Source: Candidatus Omnitrophota bacterium (GTDB taxonomy: Bacteria > Omnitrophota > Gorgyraeia > Aquiviventales > Aquiviventaceae). Taken from it: 45,110 nucleotides of DNA. This document shows positions 35,355-44,105 of the stretch, piece by piece. The notes under the pieces were generated by a model. The model did no database searches. It was given only the letters and a program-made list of their open reading frames with translations, and was not told the origin of the DNA. The number at the start of each line of letters is the position of its first letter. Positions within the stretch are counted from its first letter, which is position 1. The position numbers and the translations under genes were made by a program. Location of the stretch: the NCBI GenBank assembly GCA_023247215.1, contig JAHFGX010000006.1, forward strand, positions 1-45,110, given 5' to 3'.

Positions 35355-37042
35355 CAGGAGGCCTGGTACCGGTTGGTGATGGGCACGCGGCGGTCCTTCC
35401 CGAACGATTTGGGGGTGATTTTCACGCCCGGCGGCGCCTGGCGGCGCTTGTATTCGCTGCGGTCCACCATGCGGATGACCTGTTGGACGGTCTCCGAGGC
35501 GAACTGGGTCCGCTCCAGAATCTGCTGGAGGCTGCGGTCTTCCTCGACGTAGGCCTTCACGATGGCGTCCAGCATGGGGTACGGCGGCAACGTGTCCTGG
35601 TCCGTCTGGTTCGGCGCCAACTCCGCGGTCGGCGCGCGCGTGAACACCCGCTCCGGAATGGGCCCCCGCCGTTGGCGGGGCAGGCGGTCGGCCCCCCGGC
35701 GCTGCCGAAGGCGCGCCAACTGATAGACCAGCGTCTTGGGCACGTCCTTGATCACCGCGAACCCTCCTGCCATGTCGCCGTAGAGCGTGCAGTACCCGGT
35801 GGCCATTTCGCTTTTGTTGCCGGTCGTCAGGACCAGCCAGCCGAACTTGTTGGAGAGCGCCATCAGCAGCGTGCCCCGGATGCGGGCCTGCAGGTTCTGC
35901 TCCGCTATGTCCGACAGCCGGCCGCCTGCCCCGCCAACGGCCGGGGCCCACAGCGGCTGCAGGGTCTTCAAAAACGCCTTAAAGCACGGCTCGATGGAGA
36001 GCTCTTCACAACGAATCCCCAGCGCCTGCGCCAGCTGCCGTGCATCGTCCTGCGTCTCGGTCGAGGAAAACCGCGAGGGCATCACGACCCCGACCACCTG
36101 CGCCGTCCCCACGGCGTCCGCCGCCAGACACGCCACCAGGCTGGAGTCAATGCCGCCGGAGAGACCCAGGACCACCGTGGCAAATCCGTTCTTGCGCACG
36201 TAGTCCCGCGTCCCCAGCACCAGGGCGTCGTAGATCTCCTCCAGCGGCGGCTGCGCCGGCCGCCGCGTCGGCGGCACTGGAGGCAATTCAGCCGCCGACG
36301 GCGCCGAACCGACGGACAGATCCGCCAGCACCAGGTCTTCGCGGAACTGCCAGCCGTTCGCCACCACGCGGCCGTCCGCGTTCAGGACCAGGCCGGCGCC
36401 GTCAAACACCAGCTCATCCTGGCCGCCAACCAGATTGCAGTACCCGATAGCCATTCGCCCGGACCGGGCGCGCTCAGCGAACAACTGCCGCCGCTGATGC
36501 GCCTTCCCGGCATGATACGGGCTGGCGGACAGGTTGGCCAGCACGTGGCACTTCAGGGCGGCCAAGCGCTTCACCGGCTCGCCCTGCCACAGGTCTTCGC
36601 AAATCGTCACACCCACCCGCACCGACCCCATCCGGAACAGCAGGCTGTCGCGGCCGGGGGTGAAGTAGCGCTGCTCATCGAAGACCCCGTAATTGGGCAG
36701 GCACTGCTTATGGTACACGGCGACCACGCGCCCGTCCGCCAGCACGGCGGCGGCGTTGAACAGCCGCCCCCGCCGGTCGCGATCCACGTAGCCGACGAGG
36801 GCGACGATGCCCTCAGTGGAACGGGCGACCCGCGCTATGGCCGCGAGGTTGTCGTCAATGAAGGCCGGCTTGAGAAGCAGGTCTTCCGGCGGATAGCCGG
36901 TGACCGCCAGCTCCGGCAGGACCACCAGGTCCGCGCGCCAGGCCTTGGCGCGCAGGATGGCCTCGCGGATCCGCTCGGTATTGCCGGATAAATCGCCGAC
37001 CGTCACATTCAGTTGGGCTAAGGCAAGGCGCAGGAACGGCAT
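35354..37042 (-). CDS. nadE: Glutamine-dependent NAD+ synthetase (nitrilase + NadE)
   Basis: LALAQLNVTVGDLSGN...CEDLWQGEPV...VVLGLSGGIDSSLVACLAADAVG...ARIRGTLLMALSNKFGWLVLTTGNKSEMATGYCTLYGDMAGGFAVIKDVPKT. Confidence 0.96.
   Translation of the reverse strand: MPFLRLALAQLNVTVGDLSGNTERIREAILRAKAWRADLVVLPELAVTGYPPEDLLLKPAFIDDNLAAIARVARSTEGIVALVGYVDRDRRGRLFNAAAVLADGRVVAVYHKQCLPNYGVFDEQRYFTPGRDSLLFRMGSVRVGVTICEDLWQGEPVKRLAALKCHVLANLSASPYHAGKAHQRRQLFAERARSGRMAIGYCNLVGGQDELVFDGAGLVLNADGRVVANGWQFREDLVLADLSVGSAPSAAELPPVPPTRRPAQPPLEEIYDALVLGTRDYVRKNGFATVVLGLSGGIDSSLVACLAADAVGTAQVVGVVMPSRFSSTETQDDARQLAQALGIRCEELSIEPCFKAFLKTLQPLWAPAVGGAGGRLSDIAEQNLQARIRGTLLMALSNKFGWLVLTTGNKSEMATGYCTLYGDMAGGFAVIKDVPKTLVYQLARLRQRRGADRLPRQRRGPIPERVFTRAPTAELAPNQTDQDTLPPYPMLDAIVKAYVEEDRSLQQILERTQFASETVQQVIRMVDRSEYKRRQAPPGVKITPKSFGKDRRVPITNRYQAS
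35660..35692 (+). repeat. 33-nt intragenic repeat, copy A (inverted relative to copy B), within nadE
   Basis: gggcccccgccgttggcggggcaggcggtcggc; 31/33 identical to the reverse complement of 35917-35949. Confidence 0.9.
35917..35949 (-). repeat. 33-nt intragenic repeat, copy B, within nadE
   Basis: Minus strand gggccccggccgttggcggggcaggcggccggc. Confidence 0.9.
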
Positions 37043-37105
37043 ACCCCCTCCGGGCAAGCCGCTTAATTATAGCAGGGATTAGCGAAAATGGGGAATGGAG
37101 AGGCG

Positions 37106-37891
37106 CTACTTGGCGCCGATGAGGAGGAAGTCGGTCAGGAGCGCGACGAAGAACCCGAGCAGCAGCCCAACACCGACCACCGCTTCCTCTTTGAGCTGGC
37201 GGCCCAAGTGGAGCAACTCGCCGACGATATAGAGGATCGTCCCGGAGGCCAGCGACAGGCAGAGCACTTCCGTGGGCTCGTTGGTCCACCAGCCGCCCAG
37301 CACCGCCCCCAAGAAGGTGGGGCCGCCGGCGACAAGGCCGGCCAGCCCCAGGAACTTCCAGGACACCCGATGGCCGGAGAGCGGGGCGGCGATCCCGAAT
37401 CCCTCCGTGGCGTTATGCAGGCCGAACCCGACCGCCAGCAGCCAAGCCAGCTTCAGCGCCCCGGACATATAGCCCTGGCCGATCGCCAGCCCTTCGCTGA
37501 AGTTATGCAATCCCAGGCCGATGGCGATCATCATGGCCACCTGCTCCGCCTTGGCCTTGGGCACCGCGCCGTTCTTCGCGGATGCCAGGAAGCGCCCTTC
37601 AAAGTAGACGAGCCCGAGCAGGCCGGCCGAGAAGCCCAGCGCGAATAGCCCGCCGTACTGGATCGCGGGAGCCAGGGACGTACCGTGCTCCACGGCGGCC
37701 TCGATCAGCTCCTCCATCTCCTCCAGCAGGTGGCCGGTGATTTCCACCAGCAGGAAGATCAACACGCCGGTGGAGATGGCGTTCAGCAAGGCGCGGGTTT
37801 TGACCGTGACCGCGCGCATCCGCGCGATGGGCAACCCCAGGAAGATTGTGCCGCCGGCCAACAACCCTAAGAGGAGCTGTTCTGTCTGCAT
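37106..37891 (-). CDS. ZIP family metal transporter
   Basis: IAIGLGLHNFSEGLAIGQGY and AVGFGLHNATEGFGIAAPL metal-site helices. Confidence 0.9.
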   Translation of the reverse strand: MQTEQLLLGLLAGGTIFLGLPIARMRAVTVKTRALLNAISTGVLIFLLVEITGHLLEEMEELIEAAVEHGTSLAPAIQYGGLFALGFSAGLLGLVYFEGRFLASAKNGAVPKAKAEQVAMMIAIGLGLHNFSEGLAIGQGYMSGALKLAWLLAVGFGLHNATEGFGIAAPLSGHRVSWKFLGLAGLVAGGPTFLGAVLGGWWTNEPTEVLCLSLASGTILYIVGELLHLGRQLKEEAVVGVGLLLGFFVALLTDFLLIGAK

Positions 37892-37900
37892 GGTCCTCTC

Positions 37901-40042
37901 TTAGAAGGTGACGCCCACCCGCAGGCCGGCGTAGAGATTCCGCTCCGAGGCAGGGTCAAGACCCCCGCTGGTGGCCCGGGAGAAATACCGCTCATCGAAC
38001 AGGTTGTTGATCCCTGCGATCAGCGACACATAGTCCTGATACAGCTTCACTTCGCCCGCCAGGTCCCACACTTTATACGAGGGGATCCGCTGGGCGGCGG
38101 TGTTCGCGTCATCGCCGAAATGGTCGTCCCCCAGCACGCTGCTGAGGTTGGCCGTCACGCGACGGCGCCAATCATACTGCAGCCCGGAACGCAGGGTGTA
38201 CTGCGGCGCGTACTGGGGGCGCTTGCCGTCCTGCGGCCCCTTGATGAACTCCGCATCCAGCAGCAGCAGGTTGATGAAGGGCTTGAGGGAACCCCACTGA
38301 TTGCGGTGGTCGGTTCCGGCCCGCGCGTCCGCCCAGCCCACTACGTCCGCGTCGGCGGACACTTCCAGCCCGTGGTGGAGGGCGTGGCCCACGTTGGCGA
38401 TGGTGTTGCCGGCGGTGCCGATCTGGTCGTCGAACCGCATGACGAAATAGCTGGCGTCCCAGCTCAGCAGATCCTCGTACCGGCCGCGCATCCCCACGTC
38501 AAACGCAAAGCTTTTGCCCTCGTCCAAATCGCCGTTGACCACCTGCGTGGCTCCCGTGGGGACCGCCTGGGTGAAGGCCTTCGGCCGGTAGCCTTGCGAA
38601 AGGTTGCTGTAGAGCGTGACGCGCGGCGTCAGGTCATACGCGACGCCCAGGCCGAACAGCGGCACGGCGTCGAATGCCGATTCGTCCGCCAGCGGGGTGC
38701 CGGCGGCTGTCTTATCCACGTTCACCTGCTCTTTCACCTGCTGCCAGAGATGCTCCATGCGGACGCCGGGCGTGAGCGACAGCTTGCCGAACCGGAACAG
38801 ATGCTCGGCGAACAGCGAGAAATATTGCATCTGCCGGTCGCTGTGGTTCCGCAGGCTTCCGGAATCCGCTTCCGGGGTGGACCCCCGCTGGTCTTCGCGC
38901 GGGGAGTCCGAGAAGTAGGTCATGGCGCCGACGGTCAGGGCGTGGCCCTCCTGGCCGAAGGCATCGTAGCTGTGGCGGAACCGCGGCTCCAATCCGAACG
39001 TGTAAAAATCCTGCTCTTGGATCTCGTTGGTGGCGCCGGTGGGCGTAGTGCCGAACCCGCCGCCGCGCTGCCGCTTGCTGTAGCGGCGGTAGTGGCCGCC
39101 GAAGGCGCGCAGCGCGAACGCGTTGTCCTCATCCAGGTCGCGCTCATACCGCAGGACCCCGGCGTAACGCTCCAGGCGGAAGCGGTCGGAGAACCGGTGG
39201 GTGATGTCGCGCCCCTCGCCGTCCGCTTCGGCGCGGGTCAGGCCGCCCGGCTCGCCATGCTCCTCGTGGTACTCATCGTACTCCAACGTGAGGCGGGAAT
39301 CGGTCGTTTGCCCCAAGGTGACTCGCGCGCCTCCGCCGAGGACCTCGAAGTCGCTGTTGGTTTCCCGGAACCCGTTCCCTTCCCGCTCGTGCAGGTACCC
39401 TTGGTAGCCTAGCGGGTCCAGCAGGCCGGTCAGGCGGGTGGTATGGGACATCATCTGGTTGTCGCCGAAGAGGTGCTCGGAATAGGCGGCGAAGGGCGTG
39501 CCGGGCTGCGGCGACTTGGTGATGAAGTTGAGCGCGCCGCCGGGCTGCGGCCCGTACATAAGCGAGGCGCCCCCGTGGACGAACTCGATGCGCTCCACGG
39601 TTTGGAACGGGGGAGTGTAGTAGGCCTCGGGGTAACCGAACAGGTCCGCCTGGATCGGCACGCCGTCCTTGAGCACCTGCATGAACTGCATCCGGTCCGG
39701 CGCCAAGCCGCGGTAGCCGATGCTGACCAGCGGCGTGGTCTCCTCGCTCAGCACCAGGCCGGGGGTTTGCGCCAGCGCCTGGCGGTAGTTATTGTTCGCG
39801 ATGGCGGGACGGGTCCGCAGGTCAATGACCGCGGTCTTCTTGCCGGCATAGATCTGGGTCTGGCTCACATCGGGCAGGAACGGGCGGGTAGGCTGTTCCC
39901 CGGTGACCACCACCTCTTCCAACCGGCGGGAACGCGCCGGCGGCTCCGGCTCATCCGCGTGCGCCGGGAGGGCCATTCCCATCACACCCAGCCACGCCGC
40001 AGCCGCCCATGCGGCCCACACCAACGTTCGGTGTCGCCTCAT
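37901..40042 (-). CDS. TonB-dependent outer-membrane receptor (FecA-like)
   Basis: Signal peptide, LEEVVVTGEQ TonB box region, plug IEFVHGGASLMYGPQPGGALNFITK, barrel ending NLYAGLRVGVTF. Confidence 0.93.
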   Translation of the reverse strand: MRRHRTLVWAAWAAAAWLGVMGMALPAHADEPEPPARSRRLEEVVVTGEQPTRPFLPDVSQTQIYAGKKTAVIDLRTRPAIANNNYRQALAQTPGLVLSEETTPLVSIGYRGLAPDRMQFMQVLKDGVPIQADLFGYPEAYYTPPFQTVERIEFVHGGASLMYGPQPGGALNFITKSPQPGTPFAAYSEHLFGDNQMMSHTTRLTGLLDPLGYQGYLHEREGNGFRETNSDFEVLGGGARVTLGQTTDSRLTLEYDEYHEEHGEPGGLTRAEADGEGRDITHRFSDRFRLERYAGVLRYERDLDEDNAFALRAFGGHYRRYSKRQRGGGFGTTPTGATNEIQEQDFYTFGLEPRFRHSYDAFGQEGHALTVGAMTYFSDSPREDQRGSTPEADSGSLRNHSDRQMQYFSLFAEHLFRFGKLSLTPGVRMEHLWQQVKEQVNVDKTAAGTPLADESAFDAVPLFGLGVAYDLTPRVTLYSNLSQGYRPKAFTQAVPTGATQVVNGDLDEGKSFAFDVGMRGRYEDLLSWDASYFVMRFDDQIGTAGNTIANVGHALHHGLEVSADADVVGWADARAGTDHRNQWGSLKPFINLLLLDAEFIKGPQDGKRPQYAPQYTLRSGLQYDWRRRVTANLSSVLGDDHFGDDANTAAQRIPSYKVWDLAGEVKLYQDYVSLIAGINNLFDERYFSRATSGGLDPASERNLYAGLRVGVTF

Positions 40043-40689
40043 TCCAACATAAACCGGATCGGCACCTCCACGACGCACTCCACCGGCACCCCGCCGGTCC
40101 GAGCCGGACGGAACCTCCATCGGCGCACCGTCGCCAGCGCCGATCCGTCCAAGATGGGAAACCCTGAGCTCTGCGCCAACTCCACCTGCCGGGCGCGGCC
40201 GGTTGGCTCAATGGCCACGGACAACACCACGAGCCCGGCTTGCCCGAGGCGCCGCGCCTCGAGCGGATAGGACGGAACCGGGTTCCTCAAGTAATTGGGC
40301 CGGGCATTGGTCTGGCCTCCGCCAGAGGAAGAGAAGGTCGTCTCATCTTCTCCGGGCACCGGGGAGCTGCCATCGCCGACAAACGAGGAGCCGGCGGACG
40401 GGACCGCCGCCGGCGCGGGGTCGGCAAGCGGCTCGGGCTGAAGCGCGTCCGGCGCCACGGCGGAGATGCTCGGCGCCTGGGCGGCGCCGGCGGCGGGCAG
40501 CGCGGCCACCAGCTCGATGGAGATGCCCCCGTGACCCGGCTCGATGCCGTACTCAGCCGGCTGGGCCAAGAGCCGCCCCCCGGCCAGCAGGATGATCAGA
40601 TGGCAGAGGAGCGAAACCGCCCCGCCGAGCAGGCGGTTGCGTGTCATGGCCGCGATGTCCGGCCGCTGTTCCAAGATGGTCGGACTCAT
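40039..40689 (-). CDS. tonB: Energy transducer TonB
   Basis: N-terminal TM, Pro-rich linker, C-terminal YPLEARRLGQAGLVVLSVAIEPTGRARQVELAQSSGFPILDGSALATVRRWRFRPA. Confidence 0.9.
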   Translation of the reverse strand: MSPTILEQRPDIAAMTRNRLLGGAVSLLCHLIILLAGGRLLAQPAEYGIEPGHGGISIELVAALPAAGAAQAPSISAVAPDALQPEPLADPAPAAVPSAGSSFVGDGSSPVPGEDETTFSSSGGGQTNARPNYLRNPVPSYPLEARRLGQAGLVVLSVAIEPTGRARQVELAQSSGFPILDGSALATVRRWRFRPARTGGVPVECVVEVPIRFMLE

Positions 40690-41105
40690 CGAGGCTCCGG
40701 AGCCGGGCGCGTCTGCACGACGATCTTGGTAATGCCGAGCACGCGGAGATCGTCCAATACCCGGATCGCGCTGCCGAAGAGGGTGCGTTCATCGCCGTGC
40801 ACCACCACCCGCAGGTCCGGCTCCGCCGTTTTTCTCGCGTGCAGGCGGGCCTTGAGCGACTCGGCGCTGACCGCCTCCTGGTCCAGATACACCTCGCCGC
40901 GCTCGGTGATCGTGACGGTGGCGGCCGGGATCGGTTCCTGCGGAACACCTGAGGCGGCTGAAGGCAGCGATACCGGGATCCCCTGGTTCTTGATCATCGA
41001 GAGCGAGACCATGACGAAGGTGGCCAGGAGGAAGAACATGATGTCAATCAGGGGGATGATCTCGATGCGCGCGCGGCGCCGCGTGGAGGGGGCCGGCACT
41101 CTCAT
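40686..41105 (-). CDS. exbD: ExbD/TolR biopolymer transport protein
   Basis: RARIEIIPLIDIMFFLLATFVMVSLSM...VVVHGDERTLFGSAIRVLDDLRVLGITKIVVQT. Confidence 0.92.
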   Translation of the reverse strand: MRVPAPSTRRRARIEIIPLIDIMFFLLATFVMVSLSMIKNQGIPVSLPSAASGVPQEPIPAATVTITERGEVYLDQEAVSAESLKARLHARKTAEPDLRVVVHGDERTLFGSAIRVLDDLRVLGITKIVVQTRPAPEPR

Positions 41106-41719
41106 GTCCGAATCCCGGCTTCCCTTGGCTTCATCAGGAGCAACTCCAGATGGGTGGAGGCGTCCTCGATCGCGTGCCGCGCGTCCTCAAGCTTGGCATG
41201 CAGGTAATTGAATGGAATGAGCGCGGTGATGGCGATGCCCAGGCCGAAGGCGGTGGCAATCAACGCTTCCGCAATGCCGCCGGTGATGGCGGCCGGCGCG
41301 CCCAACTCGTGCGTGCCCAACAGCCCGAAGGAGCGGATCAGTCCGGTCACCGTCCCCAGCAATCCCAGGAGCGGGGCCAGCGTGATGATGGTGTCCAGCA
41401 CCGCCAAGCCGCGGCTGAACCGCTCCAGCTCCTGGTTGGCCGCGCGCAGGAGCGCGTTCGAAAAGGACTGCTCTCGGTGCGACAACCCGTAGCCGAGCAC
41501 CCGCGCCACGAAATCCCGGGACCGGCTCCCGATGCGGATCGCTCCCTCGATGTCGCCGGTCTCGGTGCGGCTGAGCATCTCTCCCACCGCCGCGCGGTCC
41601 CGGCGGCGGCGCTCCCACTCGATGAACAGCAGCCGCTCGACCACCACCGCCAGCGCGATGCACGACGTGGCCAGGAGGGGCCACATGATCGGCCCGCCTT
41701 GGAGGAATACGCGCAGCAT
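41102..41719 (-). CDS. exbB: ExbB/MotA-TolQ proton channel protein
   Basis: GLAVLDTIITLAPLLGLLGTVTGLIRSFGLL...GGIAEALIATAFGLGIAITALIPFNYL. Confidence 0.93.
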   Translation of the reverse strand: MLRVFLQGGPIMWPLLATSCIALAVVVERLLFIEWERRRRDRAAVGEMLSRTETGDIEGAIRIGSRSRDFVARVLGYGLSHREQSFSNALLRAANQELERFSRGLAVLDTIITLAPLLGLLGTVTGLIRSFGLLGTHELGAPAAITGGIAEALIATAFGLGIAITALIPFNYLHAKLEDARHAIEDASTHLELLLMKPREAGIRT

Positions 41720-41759
41720 CCTCAGCCGTCACTCCGCCGAAGTCCGGCGCTGACTCCGC

Positions 41760-42239
41760 TCACGCCACCATCTCCTCGACGTGCAGGTGCGGCGGCTTGG
41801 CCAGGCGCTTGTCCCCGGCGCCCTGGCACGCGGCGCACAAGCCGTAGAGCTTGTGCGTGTGCGTCAGCAGCTGGTACTTGTAGCGCGTGGCGACCTCGTC
41901 CTGCAGCCGCTCCCACCGCGGCTCTTGGAACTCGATGATCTCCCCGCAGTGCAGGCACATCAGGTGGTCATGGTGCGCTTTCGCGAACGTCACTTCGTAG
42001 TTGGGCGGGCCGTAGCGGAAGTCATGCTTCTCCACCATCCCGGCCTGCTGCAGCATCGCCAGCGTCCGGTAGACGGTGCCCCGCGCCACGGAGGGGTCAA
42101 ACTCCTGCACGTCCTTCACCAACTCCTCGGCGGTGAAGTGGAGGTAGGCCACCGCGCGGCGCACCACCAGCCGGCGCTGGTCGGTGAGGCGAATGCCGTG
42201 GGTCTTCAGCCATTGCTCAACCTCGACGAAGCGTTTCAT
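41760..42239 (-). CDS. fur: Fur-family transcriptional regulator
   Basis: LTDQRRLVVRRAVAYLHFTAEELVKDVQEFDPSVARGTVYRTLAMLQQAGMVEKHDF...AHHDHLMCLHCGEIIEFQEP. Confidence 0.93.
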   Translation of the reverse strand: MKRFVEVEQWLKTHGIRLTDQRRLVVRRAVAYLHFTAEELVKDVQEFDPSVARGTVYRTLAMLQQAGMVEKHDFRYGPPNYEVTFAKAHHDHLMCLHCGEIIEFQEPRWERLQDEVATRYKYQLLTHTHKLYGLCAACQGAGDKRLAKPPHLHVEEMVA

Positions 42240-42245
42240 TGTTAG

Positions 42246-42262
42246 TTGAGACTGAGTCTCAA
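42246..42262. promoter_or_regulatory. Putative Fur box, perfect 8-1-8 palindrome
   Basis: TTGAGACT-G-AGTCTCAA between fur (leftward) and the ferritin-like gene (rightward). Confidence 0.8.
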
Positions 42263-42396
42263 GTAAGATATTTTAGAGAACACCGCTGCGGCTGTCAAGA
42301 ACAACCTGACGTTCTTGTCGGCTTTCCAGAACCGGCGCCGTTGACACCCCAGGCGCCACGGACTACACTGCCACCAACCCCACAGGAGGCTTCCAC

Positions 42397-42816
42397 ATGT
42401 CCCTCGACGACGGCAAGATCATCAAGCTCATGAACGAAGGCCTGGAGATGGAGTACGCCAGCTACATCCAATACGTGACGCAGGCGGCGATCACCAGCGG
42501 GCCGTACGCGGAGGGCCTGATGGGACGGTTCGAGGAGATCGCCTCAGACGAGGCCGAGCACGCCAAGCTGCTGCGGCAGCGGATCGTGGCGCTGGGCGGG
42601 GTGCCCACGACGAAGGTGGGGGAGATTCAGATCCACAAGGACTCGCTGCAGGCGGTCAAGATCAACCTGAAGTACGAGCGCGACACCGTGACGTTCTACC
42701 GCAAGCTCCTCAACTTGATCCCGCACGACGAGGTCATCCTCTATGAAGCGATCGAGCACATCCTCCAGGACAGCCAAGAGCACGTCGAGGAGCTCGAGCG
42801 CCTCGTCGGTAAATAA
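42397..42816 (+). CDS. Ferritin-like / bacterioferritin-type protein
   Basis: LMNEGLEMEYASYIQYVTQAA...RFEEIASDEAEHAKLLRQRIVALGGVPTTKVGEI...EAIEHILQDSQEHVEELERLV. Confidence 0.9.
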   Translation: MSLDDGKIIKLMNEGLEMEYASYIQYVTQAAITSGPYAEGLMGRFEEIASDEAEHAKLLRQRIVALGGVPTTKVGEIQIHKDSLQAVKINLKYERDTVTFYRKLLNLIPHDEVILYEAIEHILQDSQEHVEELERLVGK

Positions 42817-42831
42817 TTCAAGGACCCCTGC

Positions 42832-44019
42832 CTACACGGCCTGGCCGGCGGCCCAGCCGGACGACCACGCCCACTGGAAGTTGTAGCCGCCCAGCCAGCC
42901 GGTGACGTCCACCACCTCGCCGATGAAGTACAGTCCCGGGACGGTGTGACACTCCATCGTCTTGGACGAGAGCGCGTTGGTGTCCACCCCGCCCCGCGTG
43001 ACTTCCGCCGTCCCGTAGCCCGCCGTGCCGTGCGGCATAAACGTCCACGCCTTCAGGCCCCGGCAGAGCGATTCGAGCGCGGCCGCCGGCTGCTGCGCCA
43101 GCGACCGGGGCGTCATGTCGTGCAGCTTGTAGAACCGCTCGGCAACGCGCTTGGGCAGCCGCTCAGCCAGCAGCGTCTCCACCTTGGCACCAGATCCGTC
43201 TGTCTTCTTCTCGGCAAACCAACCCCGCAGCTCTTCCATGGACAGCGATGGCAGCAAGTCCACGCTCACCTTCCGGCCCGGCTGCCAATAGAGCGAGGCC
43301 TGCAGCGCGGCAGGCCCGCTCAAGCCGGCGTGCGTAAAGATGATCCCCTCCTCGAAGCGCGCCCCCTGGCAGGTGACGGCGGCCGGCAGAGAGATTCCGG
43401 CCAGCTCCTCGAACCGCCGGCGGTCATTCGCCGAGAAGACGAACGCGTCCAGCGCCGCCGCCGTGGGGATGACGCGCACCCCGAACTGCTCCGCCGCCCG
43501 GTAGCCGAAGTGCGTGGCGCCGATCTTCGGCAGCGACAGCCCGCCCGTGGCAATCACGAGCGCGTCGGCCGAATAGTCGCCGGTGCTGGCCTTCACGAGA
43601 AATTCGTCCGTCTTCTTCAGGGTGTGCACCTGGCAGTTCAGCACGATCTCTACACCGGCGCGGCGGCATTCCTTAACGAGCATGTCAATGACCTGCTGGG
43701 CGGACCGGTCGCAGAAGAGCTGGCCGAGCGTTTTCTCATGGAACGCGATGCCGTGCGAGCGCACCAGCTCCACAAAGTCCTCGGGCGTGTACCGCGACAG
43801 CGCGGAGCGGCAAAAATTTGGATTCGCCGAGACGTACCGCTCGGGAACCACCCCCCGGTTGGTGAAGTTGCACCGCCCGCCGCCGGAGATGCGGATCTTG
43901 CGGCCGATGACGCTGGCATGCTCCAGCAGCGCCACCCGGCGGCCGCGGCGGCCCGCCTCCATGGCGCACATCATCCCCGCCGCTCCGGCGCCGATCACCA
44001 CCACATCGTAGGGGTCCAT
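42832..44019 (-). CDS. BaiN/YhiN-family NAD(P)/FAD-dependent oxidoreductase
   Basis: YDVVVIGAGAAGMMCAMEAGRRGRRVALLEHASVIGRKIRISGGGRCNFTNRG...GGVDTNALSSKTMECHTVPGLYFIGEVVDVTGWLGGYNFQWAWSSG. Confidence 0.94.
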   Translation of the reverse strand: MDPYDVVVIGAGAAGMMCAMEAGRRGRRVALLEHASVIGRKIRISGGGRCNFTNRGVVPERYVSANPNFCRSALSRYTPEDFVELVRSHGIAFHEKTLGQLFCDRSAQQVIDMLVKECRRAGVEIVLNCQVHTLKKTDEFLVKASTGDYSADALVIATGGLSLPKIGATHFGYRAAEQFGVRVIPTAAALDAFVFSANDRRRFEELAGISLPAAVTCQGARFEEGIIFTHAGLSGPAALQASLYWQPGRKVSVDLLPSLSMEELRGWFAEKKTDGSGAKVETLLAERLPKRVAERFYKLHDMTPRSLAQQPAAALESLCRGLKAWTFMPHGTAGYGTAEVTRGGVDTNALSSKTMECHTVPGLYFIGEVVDVTGWLGGYNFQWAWSSGWAAGQAV

Positions 44020-44105
44020 ACGCGACAGCATAGCGGGAATGCCCCGTCCGCGCCAGCGTCAATGGCTTGACGCGCATTCCCCGCCGCCCTAAGCTAACGT
44101 CTTCC

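Noticed and set aside
35352-35951. N-terminal extension of the response regulator ORF (34635-35951)
   Set aside because: Out-of-frame translation of nadE; true start ATG at 35354.
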